This document shows, piece by piece, positions 19,587-28,571 of a stretch of DNA of 64,000 bases. This DNA comes from Clostridia bacterium (GTDB lineage Bacteria > Bacillota > Clostridia > Oscillospirales > Acutalibacteraceae). Numbering within the stretch: the stretch's first letter is position 1; each line of letters begins with the position of its first letter. Below the pieces are notes generated by a model. It searched no databases. It had not been told where the DNA came from and worked only from the letters and a program-made list of their open reading frames with translations. The stretch covers positions 186,001-250,000 of the forward strand of contig JAGADF010000008.1 in the NCBI GenBank assembly GCA_017613735.1, read 5' to 3'. Both the position numbers and the translations under genes were made by a program.

Positions 19587-21002
19587 TTAAAACCTGAAAT
19601 ACAGGAACGGATTATAGCTTGAGCCGACAAGCGCAGCCGTACTTATGAACATATTAAATGCGACGAAAACAGCGGTCGCAATATCGGTAAACACGCCCGC
19701 AGCCTTATTCTTTTCGGAGAGCTTGTCAAGCACGTCCTTTACAAGACGCGAAACGGGAAGACAAGCAATAACGCCGATTATGATAAAGGGAAGGAAATTG
19801 ATAACGATTGTCTTTTCAATCGGGTCGAAAACGCCGTGTTTTACAACGCCGAACATAATGCTCAGCGCGTATTTCAGCTTGACGGCGTCTTCAAAATAGA
19901 AGAATACCCAGCCGACAAGAACAACCGCCATCGAGTAAATCCAGCCGATAAACTTAGGAAGCTTTTTAAGTATATCGCCAAGGAATACTCTTTCAATCAT
20001 AAGGAATACAAAGTAGTAAAGTCCCCAGAGGAGATAGTTCCAGCTTGCGCCGTGCCAGAAGCCCGTAAGAAGCCAGACAATGAGCATATTCCTAACAAAA
20101 TTGGAGCGGTTGCCACCCATGGGAATATAGACATACTCCCTGAAGAACTGAGTAAGACTGATATGCCATCTGCGCCAGAAATCGCTTATTGAGGTTGAGA
20201 TATAGGGATAATTGAAGTTTTCCCTGAACCTGAAGCCGAGCATATAGCCGAGGCCTATCGCCATATCGGAATACGCCGAGAAATCAAAGTAAATCTGCAA
20301 CGCGAATGCGGCTATGCCAATCCACATTCCGAGCGCGCTGACGGACGAAAGGTCGTTGTCGATAAGCTTTTTACAGAGCATGCCCGCAACGTTCGCAAGC
20401 ACGGCCTTTTTAGTAAGACCGACCGAAAAACGAATAACGCCCGAGGCAAAATCCTCCGCCTTGACTTTACGGTAGTTGAGCTCGTTTTCGATATCGACAT
20501 ATCTGACAATAGGGCCTGCAATAAGCTGCGGGAAAAGCGAAACGTACAAAAGCAGCTTGAAGAAGTTATGCTGAACTCTCGTGTCGCCTCTGTATACGTC
20601 GACGACGTATGTAAGCGCCTGGAAGGTATAGAAGGAAATACCTATCGGCAGGCCTATTGACAACAAACCGATTTCGGAATTGAAAATACCGTTTATGCTC
20701 GAAATAAAGAGATTCGCATATTTAAACACGGCAAGAAAGCCGAGCGTTATAACAACAGCGGTTATAAGCGCAGCCTTCGCCATAGGTCTTCCGCGGTACT
20801 GGTCAATAACCTTTCCGGCAAGATAATCCACAAGTACGGTAGCGAGCATAACGACAATCCATTTAGGTTCGCCGTAAGCGTAAAACGCGAGCGACATAAT
20901 AAGAAGCACCGCGTTTTTATACGTCAGATTTTTGCTCAGGTTATAAAGAACCAGACATACGGGCAGAAAAATATATAAAAATGTAAGACTTGAAAAAACC
21001 AA
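19587..21002 (-). CDS. MBOAT family O-acyltransferase
   Basis: 471 residues with about ten transmembrane segments. The signature region SISDFWRRWHISLTQFFREY (about 280-300) and the invariant active-site His in TGFWHGASWNYLLWGLYY are present. The family (DltB/AlgI) moves acyl groups onto extracellular polymers. I prefer the TTG start at 21002 (then VFSSLTFLYIFLP) because a GGAG box sits 8 bp before it; the GTG three codons upstream abuts that box. The usual DHHW partner downstream is truncated, so the acylation module may be impaired. Confidence 0.9.
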   Translation of the reverse strand: MVFSSLTFLYIFLPVCLVLYNLSKNLTYKNAVLLIMSLAFYAYGEPKWIVVMLATVLVDYLAGKVIDQYRGRPMAKAALITAVVITLGFLAVFKYANLFISSINGIFNSEIGLLSIGLPIGISFYTFQALTYVVDVYRGDTRVQHNFFKLLLYVSLFPQLIAGPIVRYVDIENELNYRKVKAEDFASGVIRFSVGLTKKAVLANVAGMLCKKLIDNDLSSVSALGMWIGIAAFALQIYFDFSAYSDMAIGLGYMLGFRFRENFNYPYISTSISDFWRRWHISLTQFFREYVYIPMGGNRSNFVRNMLIVWLLTGFWHGASWNYLLWGLYYFVFLMIERVFLGDILKKLPKFIGWIYSMAVVLVGWVFFYFEDAVKLKYALSIMFGVVKHGVFDPIEKTIVINFLPFIIIGVIACLPVSRLVKDVLDKLSEKNKAAGVFTDIATAVFVAFNMFISTAALVGSSYNPFLYFRF

Positions 21003-21091
21003 GTTTACCACTCCGTTAATGTATAATCAATTTATTTTACCACAAATAATTAATATAAACAACAGTATATATTAAAATAAATAAAAAAATA

Positions 21092-21116
21092 AAAGAGCAG
21101 TCAGCGACTGCTCTTT
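21092..21116. terminator. Terminator after the G5/3D gene
   Basis: AAAGAGCAGTC / GACTGCTCTTT hairpin with a 3-base loop. The minus-strand T run after it serves the G5/3D gene. Confidence 0.8.
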
Positions 21117-21131
21117 GTTTATTCGGTTTGA

Positions 21132-22382
21132 TTAAAGAACGTAGATTATAACGTCCCTCGCGCCCCATTTGGCGCACTCTTCGTAAGTGTTCATAAACAG
21201 GTCGATTGTGAAACCGCTTCCGTTATGAACGAATCCGCCGGTGTCAGCCGCAATTGCGTAGCCGTAAACCGTACCGTCCGTCGCGACGATATAAAGCTCT
21301 GTTCCGTAGGGGAACTGCTCGGGGTCAACCGCGATATAACCGGGCTTTACCTTCCTGCCGCTGGCTGTGCCTGCGCCCTTTGAAGCGGTGTACGAAGCCG
21401 CCTTTCCGGTAACTACCGATTTATAGTTTTTGGGAACGCCGTTGACAAGCTCAACCTTTGAGGGAAGAGAAAGCTCGGAAATTGCACCCTTGCCCGAAGC
21501 CGAAACGGAAATAACCGCAGGTCTTATACCGACCGTTACTACTTCGTCAACGGGTTTTTCGATAATCTCTTCATCCTTGACGGTGCTTTCAACAAGAACG
21601 CCGTCAACGTATTTATCGACATAGGTTACTTCCTTGCTGCCGTTTTTGCCCTTGGTGGTAACCTGTCTCGTACCCTGAGCGTACGCGCCGGATTCCTTTG
21701 TCGTAGTGGAATAGGAAATAACCTCTGTTTCGGTTCTTTCTTCCGTAACAACACGCTTAACGGTAATCTTCATACCGTCCTTAACGTCAGTATCGGCTGA
21801 CGGCGAAACCTCGTCGTCCTCGCCCAATGCTACGCCCGCCTTGTCAAGCGCGTCGCTGACGGTGACAAAGCCGACTCTTATTTCTTTTTCCTCGCCGTCC
21901 GCAATTACCTTAACAAGGCAAGCCTTCTGCACGACGACATTCATACCGTCGGTAACTACCGTATAAGTCGGATAGTTGATAACGTCGTCATCGGCAATCT
22001 TTACTCCGCGGCTCTCAAGAAGGTCGCCTACGGTACCCGCAAAAGCGATTTCACTCTTTGTGCCGTCATTGGTCGTAAGAGCCAATGTCGAATAACGGTA
22101 TATAACTATTGAGCTGTCTTCCCCTGCCTTAAAGCCCGATAAATCGAGCCTGTCGTTTTCGCCGAGCGCAATTTTCATTCCGCTGAGGATTGATTTTGCG
22201 TCCTGCTTTGAGGTTTCAACTCTTGTGACCGTGCCGTTTTCATAAATGTCTACCGTATATGTTCCGGCAACGGTTGCGGCAAATGCTGTAACGGTAAGCG
22301 TTATTACAAGCAGTACAAGTATAACCGCAAGTAACTTGAGCTTGAACGCAAGCGTTTTGCCCCTGAATTTTTTAATCATCAT
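21132..22382 (-). CDS. Exported DUF348-G5-3D domain protein (YabE/Rpf-like)
   Basis: 416 residues. One N-terminal transmembrane helix (about 15-37) is followed by ubiquitin-like DUF348 repeats (about 40-200) and a G5 domain (about 205-285). The C-terminal 3D domain (about 335-416) shows the three aspartates in IAVDPEQFPYG, AIAADTGG and FTIDLFM. The 3D fold is that of MltA-like lytic transglycosylases, so a muralytic role in wall remodelling is expected. Its promoter has perfect consensus elements. The leader is only about 70 nt, too short for a ydaO-type riboswitch. Confidence 0.88.
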   Translation of the reverse strand: MMIKKFRGKTLAFKLKLLAVILVLLVITLTVTAFAATVAGTYTVDIYENGTVTRVETSKQDAKSILSGMKIALGENDRLDLSGFKAGEDSSIVIYRYSTLALTTNDGTKSEIAFAGTVGDLLESRGVKIADDDVINYPTYTVVTDGMNVVVQKACLVKVIADGEEKEIRVGFVTVSDALDKAGVALGEDDEVSPSADTDVKDGMKITVKRVVTEERTETEVISYSTTTKESGAYAQGTRQVTTKGKNGSKEVTYVDKYVDGVLVESTVKDEEIIEKPVDEVVTVGIRPAVISVSASGKGAISELSLPSKVELVNGVPKNYKSVVTGKAASYTASKGAGTASGRKVKPGYIAVDPEQFPYGTELYIVATDGTVYGYAIAADTGGFVHNGSGFTIDLFMNTYEECAKWGARDVIIYVL

Positions 22383-22460
22383 TCTGCTCCTTATTCAGTA
22401 CCCTGACCGATAAACAATAATAAAACACGGATACTGTTATTTCGCTTCTGATACGCGGTA

Positions 22461-22489
22461 ATTATAGTTACGGATTTAATGAATGTCAA
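22461..22489 (-). promoter_or_regulatory. Promoter of the G5/3D gene
   Basis: Minus strand TTGACA (22484-22489), 17-bp spacer, TATAAT (22461-22466): all twelve consensus bases match. Confidence 0.85.
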
Positions 22490-22782
22490 ATTCCTTTTAT
22501 ATACACTTTTTGTTAAAATTGCATAAATCATAGCGCAGGTCATTGTCAGTTTCCACTATATATTGTGTATTTTCGATTTTTATCGATTTTTTACTTTACA
22601 GTGTTAAAGTGAATTTTTGTGAAAAACTAAAGAAACCGCTTTTATGGGATTTCGGGGCCGTTTTCGACATAAAAACCCTGAAATCGGCATAAAAAACGAT
22701 ATTCATTCCCCACCTGAGCTTAAAAACGGCATAAAAAAGGCTGTCAGAGTATTTCTGACAGCCTGCATATTAATATAGTATA
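22490..22782. other. AT-rich non-coding spacer
   Basis: About 290 bp without a credible gene. It contains a motif CGRCATAAAAA three times (22665-22675, 22685-22695, 22727-22737) and the terminator of the NAGPA-type gene (AGGCTGTCAGA / TCTGACAGCCT, 22738-22764, with a minus-strand T run). Nothing else was recognised. Confidence 0.6.
22738..22764 (-). terminator. Terminator of the NAGPA-type gene
   Basis: 11-bp perfect inverted repeat AGGCTGTCAGA / TCTGACAGCCT followed on the minus strand by TTTTTTATG. Confidence 0.85.
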
Positions 22783-23931
22783 CTATTTTTTCCTGACGAG
22801 CCATGCGTCGGGCAGGTACCTGCCGGTTGAACGAAGGCTCGAAGATGACGGAATAGTGATTATCTCGCCGTTATAACCGAGTACCGCCGATGAGCCGCCG
22901 TCATTTGCAGCCGCCGAAACCGCCTTGTACTCGACCATTATTTTAGCGCATTCGCCGAGAGTGATGCCCAGCGAATAGCCGACCTGACGCCCGTCAATAA
23001 TCATAAGAAGCACTACGCCGTCAGCCCGCTGACCGATAACGCTTCTCGGATGGAGACCGTACCCTGCGGAGTCAAATACCATCTGCTCGCCCTCAATAAC
23101 AAGAGCGGGGCCGAACTGACAGCAGTCGGTAAGCTTGTAATCATCCCACTCGTTTGCGGGAATGTCGCCTACGACAAGCTTATTGTCCTCATTAAAGCCG
23201 ATTGTCGCCCTGTCGTATCTGTAAGAACCGCGGTCAACGCCCTCGGAACGGTTGCGCGAATCAGCCGAACCGCCGTCGCCGTGACCGTTCGGGTCGCGGA
23301 ATCCCGACGCGTTAATACCGGCAATAGCGTCATAATTAGCCATCATTTCGGTCATAACAACGCCCATTGAACCCCATTTCGGAGTTACGCCGAGGAAAAT
23401 TCTCGACGGGTCGTCAACGAGCATTATCTTACCGACGTAGCCCTCGCCGACGACCTTTGAAACCATAATCCCCTGTTCGATATCGTTTATAAGGATTTCT
23501 CTTCCCGTATAATCGAGGTCGCCGACCTTAAGCTTTTTCTGACCTAAAACGTCGTCGGCTTCGTCGTCGATGGTTACGTCCGCTTCATTCACGTCGTCAA
23601 AGGTCTTTACCTGACGTTTCATAACCTTTTCGATTACGCTTTTAGGCAGAAACCATTCGGCAAGCCACTGATGCTCGTCAGTCGTCATAGCGGTCTCAAC
23701 GTAAATTTCCCTGAGCTGTTTGAACGGGTAAAAATCCGCAAACGCAAAAAGCAGATAAAAAGCAATTAAAAGAGCGACAAGAACAGCAACGATTATAAGA
23801 ATAATCTTTTTTACTTTTTTCTTTTTGCCCGTATTTTTTATCTTTTTCTTTTCAGGCTTTCCGGTCTCAACGATAATGTCGTCCTTACCGTAGGTCACCT
23901 TTGAATCTATTATTTTTCTTTTTTCCGACAT
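22783..23931 (-). CDS. Phosphodiester glycosidase (NAGPA / DUF2233) family exported protein
   Basis: 382 residues. A short basic cytoplasmic part is followed by one transmembrane helix (about 43-65) and an extracellular domain. The NAGPA-like core shows AIAGINASGFRDPNG, RHPRSVIGQRADGVVLLMIIDG-type sequence, GITLGECAKIMVEYKAVSAA and NDGGSSAVLGYNG. The family cleaves sugar phosphodiesters, and bacterial members act on wall teichoic acid or exopolysaccharide. A TTG six codons upstream has no ribosome binding site, so the ATG at 23931 is chosen. Confidence 0.85.
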   Translation of the reverse strand: MSEKRKIIDSKVTYGKDDIIVETGKPEKKKIKNTGKKKKVKKIILIIVAVLVALLIAFYLLFAFADFYPFKQLREIYVETAMTTDEHQWLAEWFLPKSVIEKVMKRQVKTFDDVNEADVTIDDEADDVLGQKKLKVGDLDYTGREILINDIEQGIMVSKVVGEGYVGKIMLVDDPSRIFLGVTPKWGSMGVVMTEMMANYDAIAGINASGFRDPNGHGDGGSADSRNRSEGVDRGSYRYDRATIGFNEDNKLVVGDIPANEWDDYKLTDCCQFGPALVIEGEQMVFDSAGYGLHPRSVIGQRADGVVLLMIIDGRQVGYSLGITLGECAKIMVEYKAVSAAANDGGSSAVLGYNGEIITIPSSSSLRSTGRYLPDAWLVRKK

Positions 23932-23970
23932 ACTGATACCCCGATACAAGATATTGTGCTTTATATTTTC

Positions 23971-23999
23971 ATATTATCAAAATCGGCTGTTTTTGTCAA
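23971..23999 (-). promoter_or_regulatory. Promoter of the NAGPA-type gene
   Basis: Minus strand TTGACA (23994-23999), 17-bp spacer, TAATAT (23971-23976). Confidence 0.75.
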
Positions 24000-24014
24000 T
24001 AAAATATAAAAGGA

Positions 24015-24046
24015 AAAAGTCGGTATGAAAGAACATACCGACTTTT
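24015..24046 (-). terminator. Terminator of the ABC exporter-GNAT operon
   Basis: AAAAGTCGGTATG / CATACCGACTTTT hairpin just after the acetyltransferase stop, with a T-rich tail on the minus strand. Confidence 0.85.
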
Positions 24047-24050
24047 GTAT

Positions 24051-24680
24051 TCAAATTTCAAAAAGCTGACCGGGAAGAACAAGTTTTTCTTTTTTGGGAA
24101 AGGTTTTGTCAAATTTCTCCGCTTCTTTTTCGTCAACGAAATATCCCTTCGGCGCAGCGTACTCGCCCGTTACCGCCGAAAGATAGCCTTCCTTCAGTTC
24201 TTTGCAAAGGAAGAATGATGCGTCTGCGCCCTCGGGCAGACCGTGATAGCGGATACCGAATTCGGACGCATATTTAAACCCGCTTTTGCCGTAAAAATCA
24301 ATATTGCCCTCAAAACAAATTGCGCCAAATCCCATTTCAGTCGCCTTTCCAAGCGAATAGTCAAGAAGTTTTTTGCCGTAACCTTTTCGCTTTAATTGAT
24401 TTGCAATACATATAGGTCCCATTGTAACGATGGGGATAGTCCTTCCGTCATCAGCCTTGATAACCGCTTTTACAAACATATTCTGTCCGATAATTCTGCC
24501 GTCCTTTTCCATAACAAAATCAAGTTCTTTTATGAAATCGGGATTTGTTCTGAAAGTGTGAAGCACATAGTGTTCAAGACAACCCGGACGGTAAACATTC
24601 CAGAAACTTTCACGCACAAGCTCTTCAACCGTACGATAGTCTTTTTCTTCTTCCTTACGGATTATAAAATCATTATTCAT
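24051..24680 (-). CDS. GNAT family N-acetyltransferase
   Basis: 209 residues from the ATG at 24680, which has AGGGGA in front and overlaps the stop of the ABC gene. The GNAT core includes VTMGPICIANQLKRKGYGKK with the acetyl-CoA pyrophosphate loop (RKGYGKKLLD), and GFGAICFEGNIDFYGKSGFK as motif B. It is the last gene of the leader-ABC-ABC-GNAT operon. The context suggests it could modify a toxic compound or antibiotic that the exporter handles; the substrate is unknown. Confidence 0.85.
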   Translation of the reverse strand: MNNDFIIRKEEEKDYRTVEELVRESFWNVYRPGCLEHYVLHTFRTNPDFIKELDFVMEKDGRIIGQNMFVKAVIKADDGRTIPIVTMGPICIANQLKRKGYGKKLLDYSLGKATEMGFGAICFEGNIDFYGKSGFKYASEFGIRYHGLPEGADASFFLCKELKEGYLSAVTGEYAAPKGYFVDEKEAEKFDKTFPKKEKLVLPGQLFEI

Positions 24681-26511
24681 TATTACTGTCCCCTTTTTCC
24701 GTCGTATTTTTGTACTTTTCTGCCTGAAGATTAAACATATGGGCATAAGTGCCGTTCATCTTCATCAATTCATCATGAGAACCTATTTCAATAATCCTGC
24801 CGTCCTCCATAACGCAAATTCTGTCCGCGTTGATTGTCGTTGAAAGTCGGTGAGAGATAAAGATAACCGTCTTATTCTCAGCCGCCTCCATCATAGCCTG
24901 GTTGAGATTGTATTCGGCTATCGGATCGAGATTTGCCGACGGCTCGTCGAGAATTGCGTACGGGCAGTCCTTATAGAACGCCCTTGCTATTGCCACCTTC
25001 TGACTTTCACCGCCCGAAAGCATAACGCCCTCATCGTCAAACTCACGCAGAAGTTCGGTGTCAATTCCGTTTTTAAGCTGTTTTGAAAAGCCGCTGTGCT
25101 TTAACGCTTCCTTAACTCTTGCCTCGTTCGGATCAACGTCAAGCGCGACGTTTTCCTTAAGCGAAAAAGCATAGGTCTGGAAATCCTGGAAAACAGCCGC
25201 AAACAGGCTGCGGTGTCCCGAAACGGTATTATCCTTTATGTTTTTACCGTCAATGATTATCTCGCCGTCGGTTACGTCATAAAGGCGCAAAAGCAGATTT
25301 GTAAGCGTGCTCTTGCCCGCTCCGTTATAGCCTACAAGCGCAATTTTTTCATACGGCTTTATTGTGAGATTGATATTCTTAAGCGTCGGTTCTTCGTTGC
25401 CGGGATAAGTAAACGAAAGATTTTTTATCTTAATTTCTTTAGGCTCACGGTAAGTTCTCTTCTCTGCCCCGTCCCTGATTTTTGAGTCTGACGCAAGAAA
25501 CTGTCTGTACTTTTCAATCATTTTGGCGCGCTCGGAGAAGTTTGCCAATGCCCAGACGGTAAGGAAATTAACCGACCACGCTATCTGCGTTGCGCCGTTA
25601 AAGGTTGCGACAAAATCACCTGCCGAAAGGCTGTGCTTTACAAGTGCGCAATAGCCGAGGTAAAGCGGAAGTATGAACATAAAGCCGAGAATGTGAATTC
25701 CCGTTTCCTGAATACAGTAGTAGGTCGAAATCTTTTTCCAGTACTTCTGCTGATTTGTAACGACATCCGTCGCCGCGTCGTTGTAACGCTCAATAAGCAG
25801 AGGCTTAATGCCGTTCATACGAACCTCTTTTGCATACTCCTGAAGATAGAATATGCGCTGGAAATAGTCCGAGCGTCTGTGGAATTTTGCGTTGTCCGTT
25901 CTTCTGCCCATCTGTAAATCGCCGATTTTACGGCTGATGGGAAGAAAGATAATAACCGACGCTATTATTATAAGCAGACACCACGGATCGATTGTAAAGA
26001 GTATCGACGAAATTGTAATAAGCGAAATAATGTCGCCGACATAGTGTTTGACAAGAACCATAAGATTCTGAATATTGTCGGACGAGGATTCAATTGTAAG
26101 AATAAAATTGTTGTAAAATTCGGGATTGTCATAGCTTTCAAGGTCAAGCTCCCTCGCCTTTTCGTAAAGGGTTTTGTTGAGAAGGAAATAGAGCCTTTCC
26201 CTTGCGGTATTGCGATAAAACTCCCTGAAAAGCCACGCAAGACATCTTGAGCCTACAAGTATTGCGGCTATAATGGCAACCGCCTTGAAAATTCTGTCCG
26301 CTCCCGCGCCGCTTGAAACGCTGTCGATTATGTATTTTATGCCGATAACCGAGATAAGCCTTGTGGGCATTATCTGCAGCAAATCCATTATAAAGTCGCC
26401 TATGACCAATCCCGGAGAGAGTCTGAACAGAAGCCTGACAAAATAGAAGATATTCGACGGCATGGAATGACCGGACTTATTCTTTTTTATATCATTCGCT
26501 TTCGCGCTCAT
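24673..26511 (-). CDS. ABC transporter permease/ATP-binding half-exporter (second of pair)
   Basis: 612 residues, six-helix transmembrane domain fused to an ATPase. Walker A is VGYNGAGKSTLTN, the signature LSGGESQKVAIAR, Walker B YAILDEPSANLDP and the H-loop FISHRLS. The ATG at 26511 has a GGAGGGGG box; the frame is open 17 codons further up inside the previous gene, whose end it overlaps by 20 bp. Together with the preceding half-transporter it should form a heterodimeric exporter of the drug or lipid/peptide type. Both ATPase sites look canonical from this subunit. Confidence 0.92.
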   Translation of the reverse strand: MSAKANDIKKNKSGHSMPSNIFYFVRLLFRLSPGLVIGDFIMDLLQIMPTRLISVIGIKYIIDSVSSGAGADRIFKAVAIIAAILVGSRCLAWLFREFYRNTARERLYFLLNKTLYEKARELDLESYDNPEFYNNFILTIESSSDNIQNLMVLVKHYVGDIISLITISSILFTIDPWCLLIIIASVIIFLPISRKIGDLQMGRRTDNAKFHRRSDYFQRIFYLQEYAKEVRMNGIKPLLIERYNDAATDVVTNQQKYWKKISTYYCIQETGIHILGFMFILPLYLGYCALVKHSLSAGDFVATFNGATQIAWSVNFLTVWALANFSERAKMIEKYRQFLASDSKIRDGAEKRTYREPKEIKIKNLSFTYPGNEEPTLKNINLTIKPYEKIALVGYNGAGKSTLTNLLLRLYDVTDGEIIIDGKNIKDNTVSGHRSLFAAVFQDFQTYAFSLKENVALDVDPNEARVKEALKHSGFSKQLKNGIDTELLREFDDEGVMLSGGESQKVAIARAFYKDCPYAILDEPSANLDPIAEYNLNQAMMEAAENKTVIFISHRLSTTINADRICVMEDGRIIEIGSHDELMKMNGTYAHMFNLQAEKYKNTTEKGDSNNE

Positions 26512-28327
26512 ATTCCCCCTCCTTTCTGTTATAGCTCGAAGCCTGAAGGGCAAACATTTCACTGTATTCGCCGCCGCTTTGCATAAGGGACGGGTGCGTT
26601 CCGCTTTCGACTATCCTGCCCTTGTCAAGAACAATGATTTTGTCCGAAAGCACCGCGCTCGAAAGACGGTGTGAAATATAAATGACTGTTTTTTCCTTTG
26701 TCGCTTCAACAAGGTTTTCATACATTTTGTATTCGGCGACCGGGTCCAGAGCGCTTGACGGCTCGTCGAGAATCGCAACCTGAAAATCACGCGCAAAAAG
26801 CCTTGCGGTTGAAACCTTTTGGTTTTCACCGCCAGAAAGTCCCGCGCCGTCCTCTTCGAATTCTCTTGTCAGGACTGTGTCGCCCTCCTTTTTAAAGGTC
26901 TTGATTTTTTCCCAAGCGCCGCTCTGAATAAGCGCTTTTTTCGCTTTTTGTTTATCTTCTTCGCTGCATTCGCGGCACATTACGTTTTCATAAACCGAAA
27001 CCGCAAAGTTTTTATAATCCTGGAACACGGTTGCAAATGCCATTCTCAGAGACTCAACTTTATACTCCTTTATGTTTACGCCGTTATACAAAATTTCGCC
27101 CTCGTCGACGTCATAAAAGCGAAGAAGGAGCTTGACGAGCGTGCTCTTGCCCGCGCCGTTTATACCCACAACCGCGACTGTTTCGCCCTTTGTGATTTTA
27201 AACGAGATATTGTCTATTGACTTAACCTCGGCAGTCGGGTATTTAAAGGAAATATTCTTAGCCTCAAGGCTTTCGAATTCCCCCGCTTCCTTTGTTCCGT
27301 CCACAATCTTCGGCTCATAGTCAAAGAAGGAACGCAGATTCTCAAAGAACAGCGCCATCTGCGAAAGCTCGTCAAAGCATTCAGCAATATCGAGAGTAGC
27401 GTTTTTTATGGAATTGATTGAAGAAATGACGACGGAAAAGCCCGAAACGGTAAGGCTGCTTTTGAATACAAATTCATAACCCGCATAAGCGTATGTGCCG
27501 ATAATCGGAATGAACTCGCTGAAAAGAGAGCTTACCATACTGTAAACAAACAGCTTCAAGCCGTAACGCCTTAGAATAACGATATTCGCTTTTATGGCTG
27601 CCTCAAACCTTTTCATAAGAACAAGAAATATGTTTGAGGTGCGTATATCCTTTGAATAGTCCTTCAGGAAAACTGTTCTCTGAATATACGCTTTGATACG
27701 GTTGTTTTTTGTCATTTCAAGGTCGCGCCTGTAAACCGCCCTGCTCTTGTAAAGCTCAATTGCAAAAACAAAAAGAACGGGAACAAGAAAGAGAAGATAA
27801 ACGGGATTTATTGACGTTATGGTTGCAACGACGCAGATAAACGCAAGCGTATCTGCGACAATCAGCGCAACGTCATAGCAGATAATGTCAAAATACCCGC
27901 TCGACATTATATTTGTCGCCCTCTGGTACTTATCGTAAAACGCGGGATCCTCATAGCAAGAAATATCAAGGCTTACCGCCTTTTCAAAAACCATATTGTT
28001 AAGCTTCTGCAGTACTTTTTTTGTAGCGACGTGGCTCATATAATAGCCCCACCACTCAAGAATATTGAGAATTACCGAGCAGATAAGGAATAAGACAAGA
28101 TATTTCACATACGCCTTGAAATCGCCATGAGTATCAATGGCTGTAAGGAGCGTTTTAAGAAACAGAATATTCTGAATAAACAGGGCAAAGAACTGTTCGG
28201 CTGTAAGCCCGATAATGTAACCGAGCATAAGCCATTTGTCCGCCTTAAGACAAAGCTTTAGAGCGTAGACAACATTTTTTAACACAGGGACCTTGACGTC
28301 CTCGTGCAGTTTAATATATCTCGGCAT
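26492..28327 (-). CDS. ABC transporter permease/ATP-binding half-exporter (first of pair)
   Basis: 611 residues, transmembrane domain plus ATPase. Walker A is VGINGAGKSTLVK, the signature LSGGENQKVSTAR, Walker B VAILDEPSSALDP and the H-loop YISHRLSS. The start has GGAGGTGAAAGA. The gene is preceded by an intrinsic terminator-like hairpin only 27 bp before the start, and before that by a 36-codon leader ORF, so expression is probably controlled by attenuation. Pairing with the next gene points to a BmrCD-like heterodimeric multidrug exporter, though a peptide exporter is possible. Confidence 0.92.
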   Translation of the reverse strand: MPRYIKLHEDVKVPVLKNVVYALKLCLKADKWLMLGYIIGLTAEQFFALFIQNILFLKTLLTAIDTHGDFKAYVKYLVLFLICSVILNILEWWGYYMSHVATKKVLQKLNNMVFEKAVSLDISCYEDPAFYDKYQRATNIMSSGYFDIICYDVALIVADTLAFICVVATITSINPVYLLFLVPVLFVFAIELYKSRAVYRRDLEMTKNNRIKAYIQRTVFLKDYSKDIRTSNIFLVLMKRFEAAIKANIVILRRYGLKLFVYSMVSSLFSEFIPIIGTYAYAGYEFVFKSSLTVSGFSVVISSINSIKNATLDIAECFDELSQMALFFENLRSFFDYEPKIVDGTKEAGEFESLEAKNISFKYPTAEVKSIDNISFKITKGETVAVVGINGAGKSTLVKLLLRFYDVDEGEILYNGVNIKEYKVESLRMAFATVFQDYKNFAVSVYENVMCRECSEEDKQKAKKALIQSGAWEKIKTFKKEGDTVLTREFEEDGAGLSGGENQKVSTARLFARDFQVAILDEPSSALDPVAEYKMYENLVEATKEKTVIYISHRLSSAVLSDKIIVLDKGRIVESGTHPSLMQSGGEYSEMFALQASSYNRKEGEYERESE

Positions 28328-28353
28328 TCTTTCACCTCCGAATAATAATAAAA

Positions 28354-28376
28354 AGCCGTCGGCTTTACCGACGGCT
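28354..28376 (-). promoter_or_regulatory. Attenuator terminator of the ABC exporter operon with competing antiterminator
   Basis: Minus-strand hairpin AGCCGTCGG-TAAAG-CCGACGGCT followed by TTTTATTATTATT, a 9-bp intrinsic terminator between the leader ORF and the exporter start. Its 5' arm and loop (TCGGTAAAG, 28363-28371) can pair instead with CTTTGCCGA inside the leader ORF (28427-28435): nine base pairs including one G-U. CCGAGT of that segment can in turn pair with GCTCGG (28483-28488) earlier in the ORF. These are the segments 1:2, 2:3 and 3:4 of a ribosome-controlled attenuator. Confidence 0.75.
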
Positions 28377-28409
28377 GGATACTATGATTAACAGACACAA
28401 TTTAACCAA

Positions 28410-28520
28410 TCAAAAAATCTCCGCACTCGGCAAAGCAATATGTTTTTTTACAGAATGGATTGAAAGCTCGACAAGGTTAGTTCCGAGCCCGTTATTCGAA
28501 AATACACGGATTTTCAACAT
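28410..28520 (-). CDS. 36-residue leader peptide of the ABC exporter operon
   Basis: A small ORF with a very strong ribosome binding site (AAAGGAGG, 9 nt before ATG). Protein: MLKIRVFSNNGLGTNLVELS, then IHSVKKHIALPSAEIF. It resembles no known family and has no signal peptide, double-glycine or lanthipeptide-like core. It has its own consensus promoter and is followed by a terminator before the exporter genes. Codons for GLG and ALPS contain the RNA segments that choose between terminator and antiterminator. The ORF is therefore best read as a sensor of ribosome stalling; a secreted or bioactive peptide is less likely but not excluded. Confidence 0.7.
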   Translation of the reverse strand: MLKIRVFSNNGLGTNLVELSIHSVKKHIALPSAEIF

Positions 28521-28571
28521 TTTGTTTTGCCTCCTTTACGAAAATTTCAGCGTATTAACACGCTAATGCAC

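Noticed and set aside
28410-28520. Leader ORF as a bacteriocin or RiPP precursor for the ABC exporters
   Set aside because: No GG cleavage site, no Cys/Ser/Thr-rich core, no modification enzyme or peptidase domain in the exporters; the terminator/antiterminator layout explains it better. Not fully excluded.
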